NCBI GenBank assembly: GCA_052326605.1
Contig: JBKQMB010000115.1
Span: 1 to 64,000, forward strand
Origin: Bog-756 sp052326605
GTDB taxonomy: Bacteria; Actinomycetota; Acidimicrobiia; Acidimicrobiales; RAAP-2
Direction of reading: 5' to 3'
DNA: 64,000 nt
Positions within the stretch are counted from its first letter, which is position 1. Each line of letters starts with the position of its first letter. The notes beneath the pieces were generated by a model, which was not told where the DNA came from, searched no databases, and saw only the letters and a list, made by a program, of their open reading frames with translations. The position numbers were made by a program, and so were the translations under genes. This document shows positions 44,638 through 52,703 of the stretch, piece by piece.

Positions 44638-45744
44638 CTAGAACGTCAGCACACCGCGAGCCAACTTGCCGGCCTCCATGTCCTCCACGATCTCGCGGAA
44701 GCCCTCGAGAGGGCGGCGTTCGGTGACCAGTTCGTCGAGCATCAACCTGCCCGAGAGGTACAGCTCGACCATGAGAGGGATGTCGTGGTGGGGGCGGGAC
44801 GACCCGTACCGGCACCCCAGCAGCCCGCGGTCGACGTAGGCCAGGGAGTTGACGTCGACGGCCACCTCGGTGCCCTGGGGTGGAATGCCGATGGCCAGGG
44901 CGTTGCCCCCCCAGTCGAGGACGTCGAGAGCGTTGCGCAGGACCGCCGGATGGCCAACGCAGTCGAACGACCAGTTGACCCCCCCGGTCCATCCGAGCGC
45001 TCCGGTCACCCGGGCGGGCCCGGGCGGGACCAGCTCGCGGATGGCGACCACTGCGTCGGTCGTCGAGGCATCGACGAAGTGGGTCGCCCCGAACTGGCGG
45101 GCCAGTCCCTCCTTGGACGCCAGGGTGTCGACAGCGATGATCCGGCTGGCCCCGGCCAGGCGCAGCCCCTGGATCACGTTGAGCCCGACGCCACCAACAC
45201 CGAACACCGCCGAGGTCTCCCCCGCCTGCACCCTGGCCCGGTTGAGCACCGCTCCCACACCGGTCAGCACGCCACAGCCGATGAGGCAGGCCGAGGTCAT
45301 CGGGACCTCCTTGGAGATCTTGACGGCCTGGACCTCCTTGACGATGGTGGACTCGGCGAACACCGAGGTGGCGGCGAAGTTGGACGCCGGCTCACCCTTG
45401 TAGGTGAACGGCTGGGACACATTGCCCAGGGTCTTGATGCACCAGGTGGGGTGGCCGGTGCTACAGGCCCGGCAGGTGCCGCAGCTGGCCAGGGTGGCGA
45501 TGACCACATGGTCACCGACCTTCACCGACTGCACTTCGGAGCCAACCGCCTCGACCACGCCGGCCCCCTCGTGGCCGAGGACCGAAGGGGCCTTCCACGG
45601 AATGGTGCCGTTGATGACCGAGAGGTCGCTATGGCAGACGCCGGCAGCCCCGACGGCCACCCGGACCTCGGTGGGACCCGGGTCGCCGAGACTCAATTGG
45701 TCGGTGACCTCTACGTCCTCACCGGTGTAGACGATGCCTCGCAC
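44638..45744 (-). CDS. Zinc-dependent alcohol dehydrogenase (class III / NDMA-type)
   Basis: A 368-aa medium-chain dehydrogenase. Catalytic-zinc ligands are in GVCHSDLSV and GHEGAGVVE, structural-zinc cysteines in CGTCRACSTGHPTWC, and the NAD loop is GVGGVGLNVIQG. The pattern fits the actinobacterial Rxyl_3153/NDMA-dependent group, some members of which keep a tightly bound nicotinamide. It oxidises an alcohol, perhaps in steroid side-chain or ring breakdown. AAAGGAG precedes the GTG start with a 6-nt spacer. It follows the fadD3-like gene by 89 nt. Confidence 0.9.
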   Translation of the reverse strand: MRGIVYTGEDVEVTDQLSLGDPGPTEVRVAVGAAGVCHSDLSVINGTIPWKAPSVLGHEGAGVVEAVGSEVQSVKVGDHVVIATLASCGTCRACSTGHPTWCIKTLGNVSQPFTYKGEPASNFAATSVFAESTIVKEVQAVKISKEVPMTSACLIGCGVLTGVGAVLNRARVQAGETSAVFGVGGVGLNVIQGLRLAGASRIIAVDTLASKEGLARQFGATHFVDASTTDAVVAIRELVPPGPARVTGALGWTGGVNWSFDCVGHPAVLRNALDVLDWGGNALAIGIPPQGTEVAVDVNSLAYVDRGLLGCRYGSSRPHHDIPLMVELYLSGRLMLDELVTERRPLEGFREIVEDMEAGKLARGVLTF

Positions 45745-45833
45745 GGCACTCTCCTTTCGCTCCGAACTGCGGGGGTGATCCTGTAGCGCTCACTGGCGCC
45801 CGTCGCCAGCGGGGCCGGCACTGCGGGCGCACC

Positions 45834-47525
45834 TCACGCTCCGGCGGCGAACTGCTCGCGCAGCTCGCGCTTGAGCACCTTGCCGCTGGCGTTGAGGGGC
45901 AGGGCCTCGACCGCCCGCACGGAACGCGGGGCCTTGTAGTTGGCGATGCGCTCCCTGGCCCAGGCGACGAGCTCCGGCTCGAGGTCGCCCGGTGCGGCGT
46001 CGGGGGCGGGCACGACCAGGGCCAGCCCGACCTCGCCCAGTCGGGTGTCGGGCACGCCGATGACCGCCACCTGGGCCACCGCCGGGTGGAGCCGCAGCAC
46101 CGCCTCGATCTCGGCCGGGTACACGTTGAATCCACCGCTGACGTACATGTCCTTGAGGCGGTCGGTGATGGTGACGTTCCCGCCTTCGTCCATCTCTCCC
46201 ACGTCGCCGGTGTGGAGCCATCCGTCACTGTCGACTGCCTCGTCGGTGGCGACGGGGTCGTTGAAGTAGCCGCGCATCACGTTGTAGCCGCGCACGACGA
46301 CCTCGCCGGGCTCGCCCGGCTTCAGCTCGGCCCCGTCGGCATCCACGATCCGGACCTCCACGTCGGGGATGGCCCGGCCCGAGGACCCGGAGATGACCTC
46401 GGCCGAATCGCCCCGCCGGCACATGGTCACCGTCCCGGTGGCCTCGGTGAGGCCGTAGGCGGTGAGCACCGTCTCGACCCCCAGCTCCGACCACAGGCGC
46501 TCGACCAACTCGACCGGGACCACGGCCGCTCCGGTGACCACAAGGCGCAGGGATGACAGGTCGAATCCCTGGCGATCGGGACGGTCGAGGATCGCCTGGA
46601 AGATGGTGGGTGGGCCCGGCAGCACCGAGATGTGCTCCTCGGACAGGCGGGCCAGCACCACGTCGACGTCGAAGACCGGCTCGGGGACCATGGTGGCCCC
46701 GGTCATCAGGCAGGCCAGGATGCCCGCCTTGTACCCGAAGGTGTGGAAGAAGGGATTCACGATCAGGTAGCGGTCTCCCTGGCGCAGGCCGACCACCTCG
46801 GACCAGGTGGCAAAGGTGCGCAAGGTCTGGCCGTGGGTGGTCATCGCCCCTTTGGGCCGGCCGGTGGTCCCCGAGGTGAACACCAGATCGGAGAGGTCCC
46901 CGGGGGTGATCGAGGCGGTCCGGCCCGCTGCCACGTCCGGGGAGGCCGAGCCGCCCTCCCGGAGGAAGGCGTCCCACTGGACGACCCGGCCACCCGTCGC
47001 CGTGGAGGCTGCGCCCTCCCTCCCCACGCTGTGATCGGACCGCAGGACCACCACGCGTTGGAGGTTGGGCAGCCTCTCACCGGCGGACACCGCCTCGTCG
47101 AGCATGCGTGGAAAGTCAGTCCCGAGGAAGCCCTCGACGGTGAGGAGCAACCTCGCCCCCGACTCACGGAGGACGTATGCGGCTTCCGCCCCCTTGAACC
47201 GCGTGTTGAGCGGGACGAGCACCGCCCCCGCCCCCACGGCGCCGAGCGCGGCGATGACCCACTCGGCGCAGTTGGGCGCCCAGATGGCTATCCGGTCGCC
47301 CCGATCGATGCCGTCGGCCACGATGGCCCGGGTGGCGGCAGCCACGTCCTCGGCCAGTTGATCGAAGGTCAGCCGGATGGTGGTCCCGCCGGGGCCGTTC
47401 CGGTCGACCAGGGCCTCCGACCCGCCGAACCGGGCGGCTGCGTCCTCGACCACGCAGGGGATGGTCCCCCATTGGAGGTCCCCGCGGGGATCCGTCACAT
47501 CTGACACGCCGTCAGGGTAGTGCAT
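45834..47525 (-). CDS. fadD3: FadD3-like acyl-CoA synthetase (HIP-CoA ligase type)
   Basis: A 563-aa acyl-CoA ligase with FTSGTTGRPKGAMTTHGQ, TAYGLTEATGTVTMC, WLHTGDVG, DMYVSGGFNVYPAEIE and GKVLKRELRE. The stretches NPFFHTFGYKAGILACL and SVLPGPPTIFQAILDRP closely resemble M. tuberculosis FadD3, which activates the C/D-ring steroid remnant HIP. The two following homologues (IpdF-like and FadE30-like) strengthen this. The ATG at 47525 is used; a GTG at 47507 is an alternative. Confidence 0.85.
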   Translation of the reverse strand: MHYPDGVSDVTDPRGDLQWGTIPCVVEDAAARFGGSEALVDRNGPGGTTIRLTFDQLAEDVAAATRAIVADGIDRGDRIAIWAPNCAEWVIAALGAVGAGAVLVPLNTRFKGAEAAYVLRESGARLLLTVEGFLGTDFPRMLDEAVSAGERLPNLQRVVVLRSDHSVGREGAASTATGGRVVQWDAFLREGGSASPDVAAGRTASITPGDLSDLVFTSGTTGRPKGAMTTHGQTLRTFATWSEVVGLRQGDRYLIVNPFFHTFGYKAGILACLMTGATMVPEPVFDVDVVLARLSEEHISVLPGPPTIFQAILDRPDRQGFDLSSLRLVVTGAAVVPVELVERLWSELGVETVLTAYGLTEATGTVTMCRRGDSAEVISGSSGRAIPDVEVRIVDADGAELKPGEPGEVVVRGYNVMRGYFNDPVATDEAVDSDGWLHTGDVGEMDEGGNVTITDRLKDMYVSGGFNVYPAEIEAVLRLHPAVAQVAVIGVPDTRLGEVGLALVVPAPDAAPGDLEPELVAWARERIANYKAPRSVRAVEALPLNASGKVLKRELREQFAAGA

Positions 47526-47587
47526 GGCCCCCGCCGGCCGGCTGGGGACGCCATCGGACGCGCTCGACACCATGCCTGTACACGCGC

Positions 47588-48400
47588 TCAGGGATGCTGG
47601 CTGCTGACGGAGACGACCTCGCCGGTCAGGAAGGTGGCGTACTCGCTGGCCAGGAAGGCGATCACGTTGGCCACCTCCCAGACCTCCGCACCACGTCCGA
47701 ACACTTCGCGTCGGCTCAGTTCGGCCAGCTCCTCGTCGGCCATGACCTTGTTGAGGAAGGGATGCACGGCCAGGCTGGGCGACACGGCGTTGATGCGCAC
47801 GCCGTGGGGGGCCGCCTCGACCGCGCTGCAACGGGTGAGCGCCATCACGCCGGCCTTGGCCGCCGCGTAGTGGGCCTGGCCCGCCTGGGCCCTCCAACCG
47901 AGCACCGACGCGTTGTTGACGATCACCCCTCCCTCGCCCCGGGCGTAGAGGTGCCGGAGGGCGGCGCGGGTGCAGCGGAAGGTCCCGGTCAGCGTCACGT
48001 CCAGGACAAGGGACCACTGTTCGTCGGTCATGTCCACGACATCGGCCTGGCCGCCGAGGCCCGCGTTGTTGACGGCCACGTCGAACCGGCCGTGGTGCTC
48101 CACGGCGGCGTCGTAGAGGTACCGCACCTCAGACTCCACGGTCACGTTGCAAGGTACGGCCAGGGGGCGCACACCGGCGAGCTCGGGCAACTCGGACAGG
48201 GCATCGGCCGCCTCTCCGAGCCGGCGGTGGTGTGCGTCGGAGATGACCACGGTGGCGCCTTCCTCCACGCATCGCTTGGCGGTGGCGAACCCGATGCCCG
48301 TGCCGGCCGCCGCGGTGACCACGACGATCTTGCCGTCGAGGAGGCCGTGCCCCGACGGCGGGACCGGGAGGCGGGGACCGCTCGTGGCTCGGTCGGTCAT
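47588..48400 (-). CDS. ipdF: IpdF-like SDR (5-OH-HIP-CoA reductase type)
   Basis: A 270-aa SDR with TAAAGTGIGFATA, NNAGLGGQ, NNASVLGWRAQAGQ and the active-site YAAAK in HYAAAKAGVMALTRCSAVE. The unusual AAAGTGIG cofactor loop and the LGWRAQ and SPSLA stretches match Rv3559c/IpdF as I remember it. IpdF acts on 5-hydroxy-HIP-CoA in steroid ring C/D degradation. The start overlaps the acyl-CoA dehydrogenase stop (ATGA). Confidence 0.85.
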   Translation of the reverse strand: MTDRATSGPRLPVPPSGHGLLDGKIVVVTAAAGTGIGFATAKRCVEEGATVVISDAHHRRLGEAADALSELPELAGVRPLAVPCNVTVESEVRYLYDAAVEHHGRFDVAVNNAGLGGQADVVDMTDEQWSLVLDVTLTGTFRCTRAALRHLYARGEGGVIVNNASVLGWRAQAGQAHYAAAKAGVMALTRCSAVEAAPHGVRINAVSPSLAVHPFLNKVMADEELAELSRREVFGRGAEVWEVANVIAFLASEYATFLTGEVVSVSSQHP

Positions 48401-49587
48401 CGGACGGCCCCCTTGGGTTCGGGTGGCAGTCCGAGTACCCGCTCGCCGATGATGTTCCTCTGGATCTCGTTCGACCCGCCGTAGATGGTCTCCGACCGGC
48501 TGAACAGGAAGGTGCGCTGGAACTCGTCGAGCTCGTAGGGAGGGGCGTCGACCACCATCCCGGCCGGGCCCCGGACGTCGATGGCCAGCTCGCCCAGCCG
48601 ACGGTGCCACGTGGCCCAGTACAGCTTGATGATGGATGCTTCCGGTGGCGCCACCGGGCCGTCGAAGTTCGAGAGGCTGCGCAGGGTGCTGTAGCGGAGG
48701 ATCTCCAACTCGGCATGGGAACGGGCCAGGCGCTGGCGGATCACCGGGTCGGCGGCCGCACCGTTGGCGCGGGCCACGGCGATCAGGTGGTCGAGCTCAC
48801 GGCGGAAGGAGATCTGATGGCCGAGGAGGCCCACCCCGCGCTCGAAGGCGAGGGTGGCCAGTGCCACCCGCCAGCCGTCGCCCACCGCTCCGACCACGTG
48901 ATCCCGTCCGGTGCGCGCGCCGTCGAAGAACACCTCGTTGAACTCCGAGGTCCTGGTCAGCTGGGTGATGGGCCGGACCTCCACGCCCGGCTGGTCCATG
49001 GGCACCAGCAGGTACGACAGCCCCCGGTGCCGGACGGACCCGGGCTCGGTCCGGCACACGACGAAGGACCAGTCCGCCTGGTGGGCCAGGGAGGTCCACA
49101 CCTTCTGCCCGGTGATCACCCACTCGTCCCCGTCGAGGACGGCCCTGGTCTGCACGTTGGCCAGGTCGCTCCCGGCATCGGGCTCGGAGTATCCCTGGCA
49201 CCACAGCTCGGTGCCGGCCAGGATCGGGGGGAGGAACCGCTCCTTCTGCGCCGGGGTCCCGTACTGGATGATGGTGGGACCGATCAGCCCTTCGCCGAGG
49301 ATGCTCACCCGACCGGGAGCCCTGGCCCTCACGTACTCCTCGTTGAAGATGACCTGGTGGGCAATGCTCGCGCCCCTGCCGCCGCACTCCACCGGCCATC
49401 CGATGCCGGTCCATCCGCCGGAGGCCAGCACCTTCTCCCACGCCAGGCGGGTCTCGAACCCGAAGGTCTCGTCGCCCGAACCGCCGCGTCCGCCGAGGGC
49501 GGCGAACTCCCCGACGACGTGGTCGTCCAGCCAGGCCCGGATCTCCTTCCGGAAGGTCTCGTCCTCAGGTCGATCTCGAAGGTCCAT
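48397..49587 (-). CDS. fadE30: FadE30/IpdE1-like acyl-CoA dehydrogenase
   Basis: A 396-aa acyl-CoA dehydrogenase. GEFAALGGRGGSGDE, ELWCQGYSEPDAGSDLAN, NGQKVWTSLAHQADW, FERGVGLLGHQI, FSRSETIYGGSNEIQRN and ERVLGLP match FadE30 (IpdE1, Rv3560c), which dehydrogenates a HIP-CoA derivative together with IpdE2. No IpdE2-like partner lies next to it. It begins a minus-strand unit fadE30-ipdF-fadD3 like the Rv3559c-Rv3561 block of M. tuberculosis. Confidence 0.87.
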   Translation of the reverse strand: MDLRDRPEDETFRKEIRAWLDDHVVGEFAALGGRGGSGDETFGFETRLAWEKVLASGGWTGIGWPVECGGRGASIAHQVIFNEEYVRARAPGRVSILGEGLIGPTIIQYGTPAQKERFLPPILAGTELWCQGYSEPDAGSDLANVQTRAVLDGDEWVITGQKVWTSLAHQADWSFVVCRTEPGSVRHRGLSYLLVPMDQPGVEVRPITQLTRTSEFNEVFFDGARTGRDHVVGAVGDGWRVALATLAFERGVGLLGHQISFRRELDHLIAVARANGAAADPVIRQRLARSHAELEILRYSTLRSLSNFDGPVAPPEASIIKLYWATWHRRLGELAIDVRGPAGMVVDAPPYELDEFQRTFLFSRSETIYGGSNEIQRNIIGERVLGLPPEPKGAVR

Positions 49588-49894
49588 GGCGATGGCGTCC
49601 TGTGGCGCCGGTCCAGCGTGTGCGGCCCCGGGGCGGCGGTATTGCGTGGCCGGTCCGCCCGGGGACCCGGGTCCGGAGAAATCTGACGCGACGTTAGCAA
49701 ACGGACTTTCGGGGTTTCGCGGCCGGCGTGCGGCGGCGTCGGCACCGGGAGATGTCCCTCCGCCGGGCACCGGGCGGCGCCTTCGGGCGGTGCCGGGAAC
49801 ACCCCGCCCTCCGCCGGGGTTCACTCTTGTGTTCGTTGCCGGCATCCGGCCACGGGGTGTGTCCCGTGCCCTGCCGGCTGGAGGAGGAGTGACG
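49588..49894. other. Divergent promoter region, fadE30-like / msrB
   Basis: 307 nt between divergent genes. Near 49680-49720 it is less GC-rich than its surroundings, which is where promoters for the left-hand unit would lie. I found no CAAG/CTTG palindrome of the KstR2 kind and no exact KstR box. GGAGGAG before msrB is at the right end. Confidence 0.45.
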
Positions 49895-50320
49895 ATGACC
49901 GAGAGCAAGCCGACCGACGCCGCCAGCCGGGTGGAGCTGACCGACGAGGAGTGGAAGGAGCGGCTCACGCCGGAGCGCTACGCGGTGCTGCGTCAGAAGG
50001 GCACCGAGCCGGCCTGGTCGGGCGATCTGCTCCACGTCGAGGGGAGCGGCATGTTCACCTGTGCCGGGTGTGGTGCCGCCCTCTTCCCCAGTGAGACCAA
50101 GTTCGAGTCCGGATCCGGATGGCCCAGCTTCTACCGGGCCCTCGACGAGGGGACCATCAACGAGCATGAGGACCGGAGCTTCGTTACGAGGCGGACGGAG
50201 ATCACCTGCGCACGGTGCGGGGGCCATCTCGGCCACGTCTTCCCCGACGGGCCCGCGCCCACCGGGCTCCGCTACTGCATCAACTCCCTGTCTCTCGAGT
50301 ACGAGCCCGGACAGAGCTGA
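49895..50320 (+). CDS. msrB: Peptide-methionine (R)-S-oxide reductase MsrB
   Basis: A 141-aa MsrB. The zinc cysteines are in FTCAGCGAALF and ITCARCGGHLGHVF, the substrate-site GSGWPSFYRALDEG is intact, and the catalytic Cys is in RYCINSLSLEY (C128). It repairs methionine-R-sulfoxide in oxidised proteins using thioredoxin. GAGGAG stands 6 nt before the ATG; an in-frame GTG at 49889 is too close to that site. Confidence 0.95.
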   Translation: MTESKPTDAASRVELTDEEWKERLTPERYAVLRQKGTEPAWSGDLLHVEGSGMFTCAGCGAALFPSETKFESGSGWPSFYRALDEGTINEHEDRSFVTRRTEITCARCGGHLGHVFPDGPAPTGLRYCINSLSLEYEPGQS

Positions 50321-50353
50321 GCGGGCCTCCTCCGCGCCCTGCTCACCCTGCCT

Positions 50354-50399
50354 GCCCGCTGAGCGGGCCATGCCTGCCGGGCGCATCCCGCCCGGCAGG
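50354..50399. terminator. Double hairpin between convergent genes
   Basis: GCCCGCT/AGCGGGC (50354-50368) is followed by a perfect 11-bp stem CCTGCCGGGCG/CGCCCGGCAGG (50373-50383 and 50389-50399, 5-nt loop). It lies between convergent msrB and the 50428-51101 pair. No T-run is seen, as is usual for high-GC terminators. It could stop transcription from both sides. Confidence 0.6.
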
Positions 50400-50427
50400 G
50401 AGCAACGGGGTCACCTCGTGCGGGGGA

Positions 50428-50661
50428 TCAGCACGGCGGCCGCCCCAACTCGACCGCCGACAGCCGTTCCTCGAAGAGTTCGAAGAGGTCCCCCAGGGCG
50501 TGCGCCTCCTCCACCAACCCCGACCTCACCAGTACCCGGTCGGCATCGGCCAGCGCCTGGCAAGCGGTGAACACCTCTCGTTTCGTGAGGTGCACCGAGG
50601 AAGAGAATCGGGCCCTGGTCGCCCGCGGTGTCGCCGCCCACGGCCCGGCGCCCGGGCTCAC
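50428..50661 (-). CDS. Small protein coupled to the SSB paralogue
   Basis: A 77-aa protein. After a basic N-terminal stretch it has a well-formed helical region (LTKREVFTACQALADADRVL, then EEAHALGDLFELFEERLSAVE). The GTG overlaps the ssb stop (GTGA), so it is translated only together with the SSB-like protein. I know no family for it. Partner or adaptor of the SSB is a guess from coupling. Confidence 0.6.
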   Translation of the reverse strand: MSPGAGPWAATPRATRARFSSSVHLTKREVFTACQALADADRVLVRSGLVEEAHALGDLFELFEERLSAVELGRPPC

Positions 50662-51101
50662 GACTTGGCACCCACCGACTCGCCCTCCGCGCTCGAGCCG
50701 TCCGTCGACGGGCCGTGCCCCGCGTCGGTCGCCGACTGGCGTTCGACCCGGTGGACATCGACGGTGGCAAATCGGAGGCTGGCTCCGACCTCGTCGGCCA
50801 CGATCTCCACTTTGAACCGGCGGTCACCCTCTTCGGTCTCCCAGCTGCGCTGCTCGAGCCGGCCGCTGACCACCACCCTCATGCCCTTGGTGAGGCTGAG
50901 GGCGACGTTCTCCGCCAACTCGCGCCAGGTCACCACGTCGAAGAAGGAGGTCGACTCCTCCCATTCGTTGGACTCCCGGTTCTGCCACCGACGATTCACG
51001 GCCACGCCCAGTGAGGTGGTGGCCTGCCCGTCTCGGGTGTAGCGGATCTCCGGGTCCCTGGTCAGGTTGCCGGTGATTGTGGTGGTGGTTGCGCTGCTCA
51101 T
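50658..51101 (-). CDS. Single-stranded DNA-binding protein, paralogue without the acidic tip
   Basis: A 147-aa OB-fold SSB: TITGNLTRDPEIRYTRDGQA, FDVVTWRELAENVALSLTKG, MRVVVSGRLEQRSWETEEG. The core is complete, but the tail is short (about 30 residues) and ends EGESVGAKS instead of the DDDxPF tip through which the main SSB recruits repair proteins. It is therefore probably an accessory SSB (SsbB-like). It is not next to rpsF/rpsR, as the housekeeping ssb usually is. Confidence 0.85.
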   Translation of the reverse strand: MSSATTTTITGNLTRDPEIRYTRDGQATTSLGVAVNRRWQNRESNEWEESTSFFDVVTWRELAENVALSLTKGMRVVVSGRLEQRSWETEEGDRRFKVEIVADEVGASLRFATVDVHRVERQSATDAGHGPSTDGSSAEGESVGAKS

Positions 51102-51373
51102 GGTGGTTCTCCTTCTCTCGTGCACCGAGGTGCGTCGCCGCCGGTCCTCGGAGAGGTTCCGGTCAGGCCACCCGCTGTGGGCGACGAGGCGAGGATGAGC
51201 GCCCGACCTTGCCCGGTCCGGCTCCAACAGCTGGCCGGAGACCTTGCCCGGAGCGCCGCACCACCTCCCATGCGGGCCGGCCCCACCTACACTGGGCGGG
51301 TCGCCGGACCCCGAGAGCACCGCTGCCGGTTGCGCAGGCCGTGGCGGCAGATGGAGCGAGACGAAAGGTTTGC

Positions 51374-52036
51374 ATGGCGATGAACTTCACCGGAATCGAG
51401 CCGTACGGGGACGATCTCTTCACCGAACCCGACGGTGACCCAGACACCTTGTCGAGGCTCGGACCGCTCACCGCCCTGGCCGGCGTCTGGGAGGGGACCA
51501 GGGGGGACGACGAGCACCCGTCTGCCGACGGGACCGAACGCGACGCGTTCGTCGAGCGCTACGAGCTCCAGCCCATCGACCGTCAGACCAACGGCCCCCA
51601 GCTCCTGTACGGCCTCAGGTACCACACCCACATCGTCAAGCCGGGTGAGTCGGAGACCTTCCACGATCAGGTGGGGTACTGGCTGTGGGAGCCGGCGACC
51701 GGCACGGTGACCCTGACCCTGGGGATTCCACGCGGCCAGGTGCTCCTGGCCGGTGGCACGGCAGAGCAGGACGCATCCGAGTTCGAGGTGAGGGCGGCCG
51801 TCGGCTCCGAGGTCTACGGCATCCTGTCCAACCCCTTCCTCGACCAGGCCTTCCGGACCCTCAGCTACCGGATGCACGTGGTCACCCATCCCGACGGGAC
51901 CTGGTCCTACGAGGAGGAGGGGGTCCTGGAGATCCCCGACCGCGACCAGCCGTTCCATCACATCGACCGCAACACGCTCACCCGCATCGGGCCGCCGACC
52001 CCCAATCCCCTCGCCCGGGAGGGTTCCGGGGGCTGA
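51374..52036 (+). CDS. Nitrobindin-like heme-binding beta-barrel protein
   Basis: A 220-aa protein whose core LTALAGVWEGTRGDD carries the GxWxGxG signature of the FABP-like/nitrobindin (THAP4 C-terminal) family. Beta strands follow (ERYELQPID, LYGLRYHTHIVK, HDQVGYWLWEPATGTVTLTL), with candidate heme-ligand histidines. Such proteins bind heme and may scavenge NO or peroxynitrite. It has a 30-residue N-terminal lead and is longer than the usual 160-190 aa. It is divergent from the ssb gene. Confidence 0.75.
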   Translation: MAMNFTGIEPYGDDLFTEPDGDPDTLSRLGPLTALAGVWEGTRGDDEHPSADGTERDAFVERYELQPIDRQTNGPQLLYGLRYHTHIVKPGESETFHDQVGYWLWEPATGTVTLTLGIPRGQVLLAGGTAEQDASEFEVRAAVGSEVYGILSNPFLDQAFRTLSYRMHVVTHPDGTWSYEEEGVLEIPDRDQPFHHIDRNTLTRIGPPTPNPLAREGSGG

Positions 52037-52088
52037 GCCGCGGCCCTTTGGAGTCGGTCCCTCGGCCGGCGGACCGCGGGCACCACGG

Positions 52089-52565
52089 TCACCGCCGGGC
52101 TTCGACGTCGCGACGTCGCTCCGCATCGGGCAGGTGGACCATCTGGTGGCCGATCCGGAGCAGCACTCCGTAGACCAGGGCGAGACCGACCAGCCCTTAG
52201 AGGCCGATCACCAGCAGATCGGTCCCGATGCCGATGGTGCCGGCCACCACCTGGAGGCCCATCGAGAACGCCCCCGCGCAGAAGACCAGCAGCGCCCCGA
52301 GCAGCCGGTGCGAGGTCGCCCTGATGTCGACGAACAGGACCCCGTAGACGTTGAGGTGCAACAACTCGGACGTACCCGCCTCCGTCGACGGCACGGCGGA
52401 GGCGTGCAACGGCCTGCCCGGGATGGCGTTGAACTCTGCCACCACCTTGCCGCTCCCGTCAGGCGGCGCCACCACGGCGAGGGGAAGCCGGTGCGGAACC
52501 GGTCGGTGGAACGCTCCGACAAAGGAGGCGATGAACCCCAGCCGCCGGGGGCCACTCTGTACCAT
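52089..52565 (-). pseudogene. Membrane protein fragment split by an in-frame stop
   Basis: Read leftwards from ATG 52565, the frame encodes HRPVPHRLPLAVVAPPDGSG, FNAIPGRPLHASAVP, HLNVYGVLFVDIRATSH and a hydrophobic segment, then TAA at 52197-52199. The same frame goes on as GLVGLALVYGVLLRIGHQ and LPDAERRRDVEARR to a second stop at 52089. The opening recalls YhgE/DUF3533-type membrane proteins of 400 or more residues, so much of the middle is also missing. A decayed gene is the simplest reading. Confidence 0.55.
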
Positions 52566-52703
52566 GGGCGCTGCACACCACGGGGACACCGTAGCGACTT
52601 GCACCGTGCGGTCCGATGATGACTCGACCCAGGTGGGCACTCAGCCGTCAGCTGCCGCCTCCTGATGACCGGTCCGCGAGGGGGAATTTCCCCGAGGAAC
52701 ACT

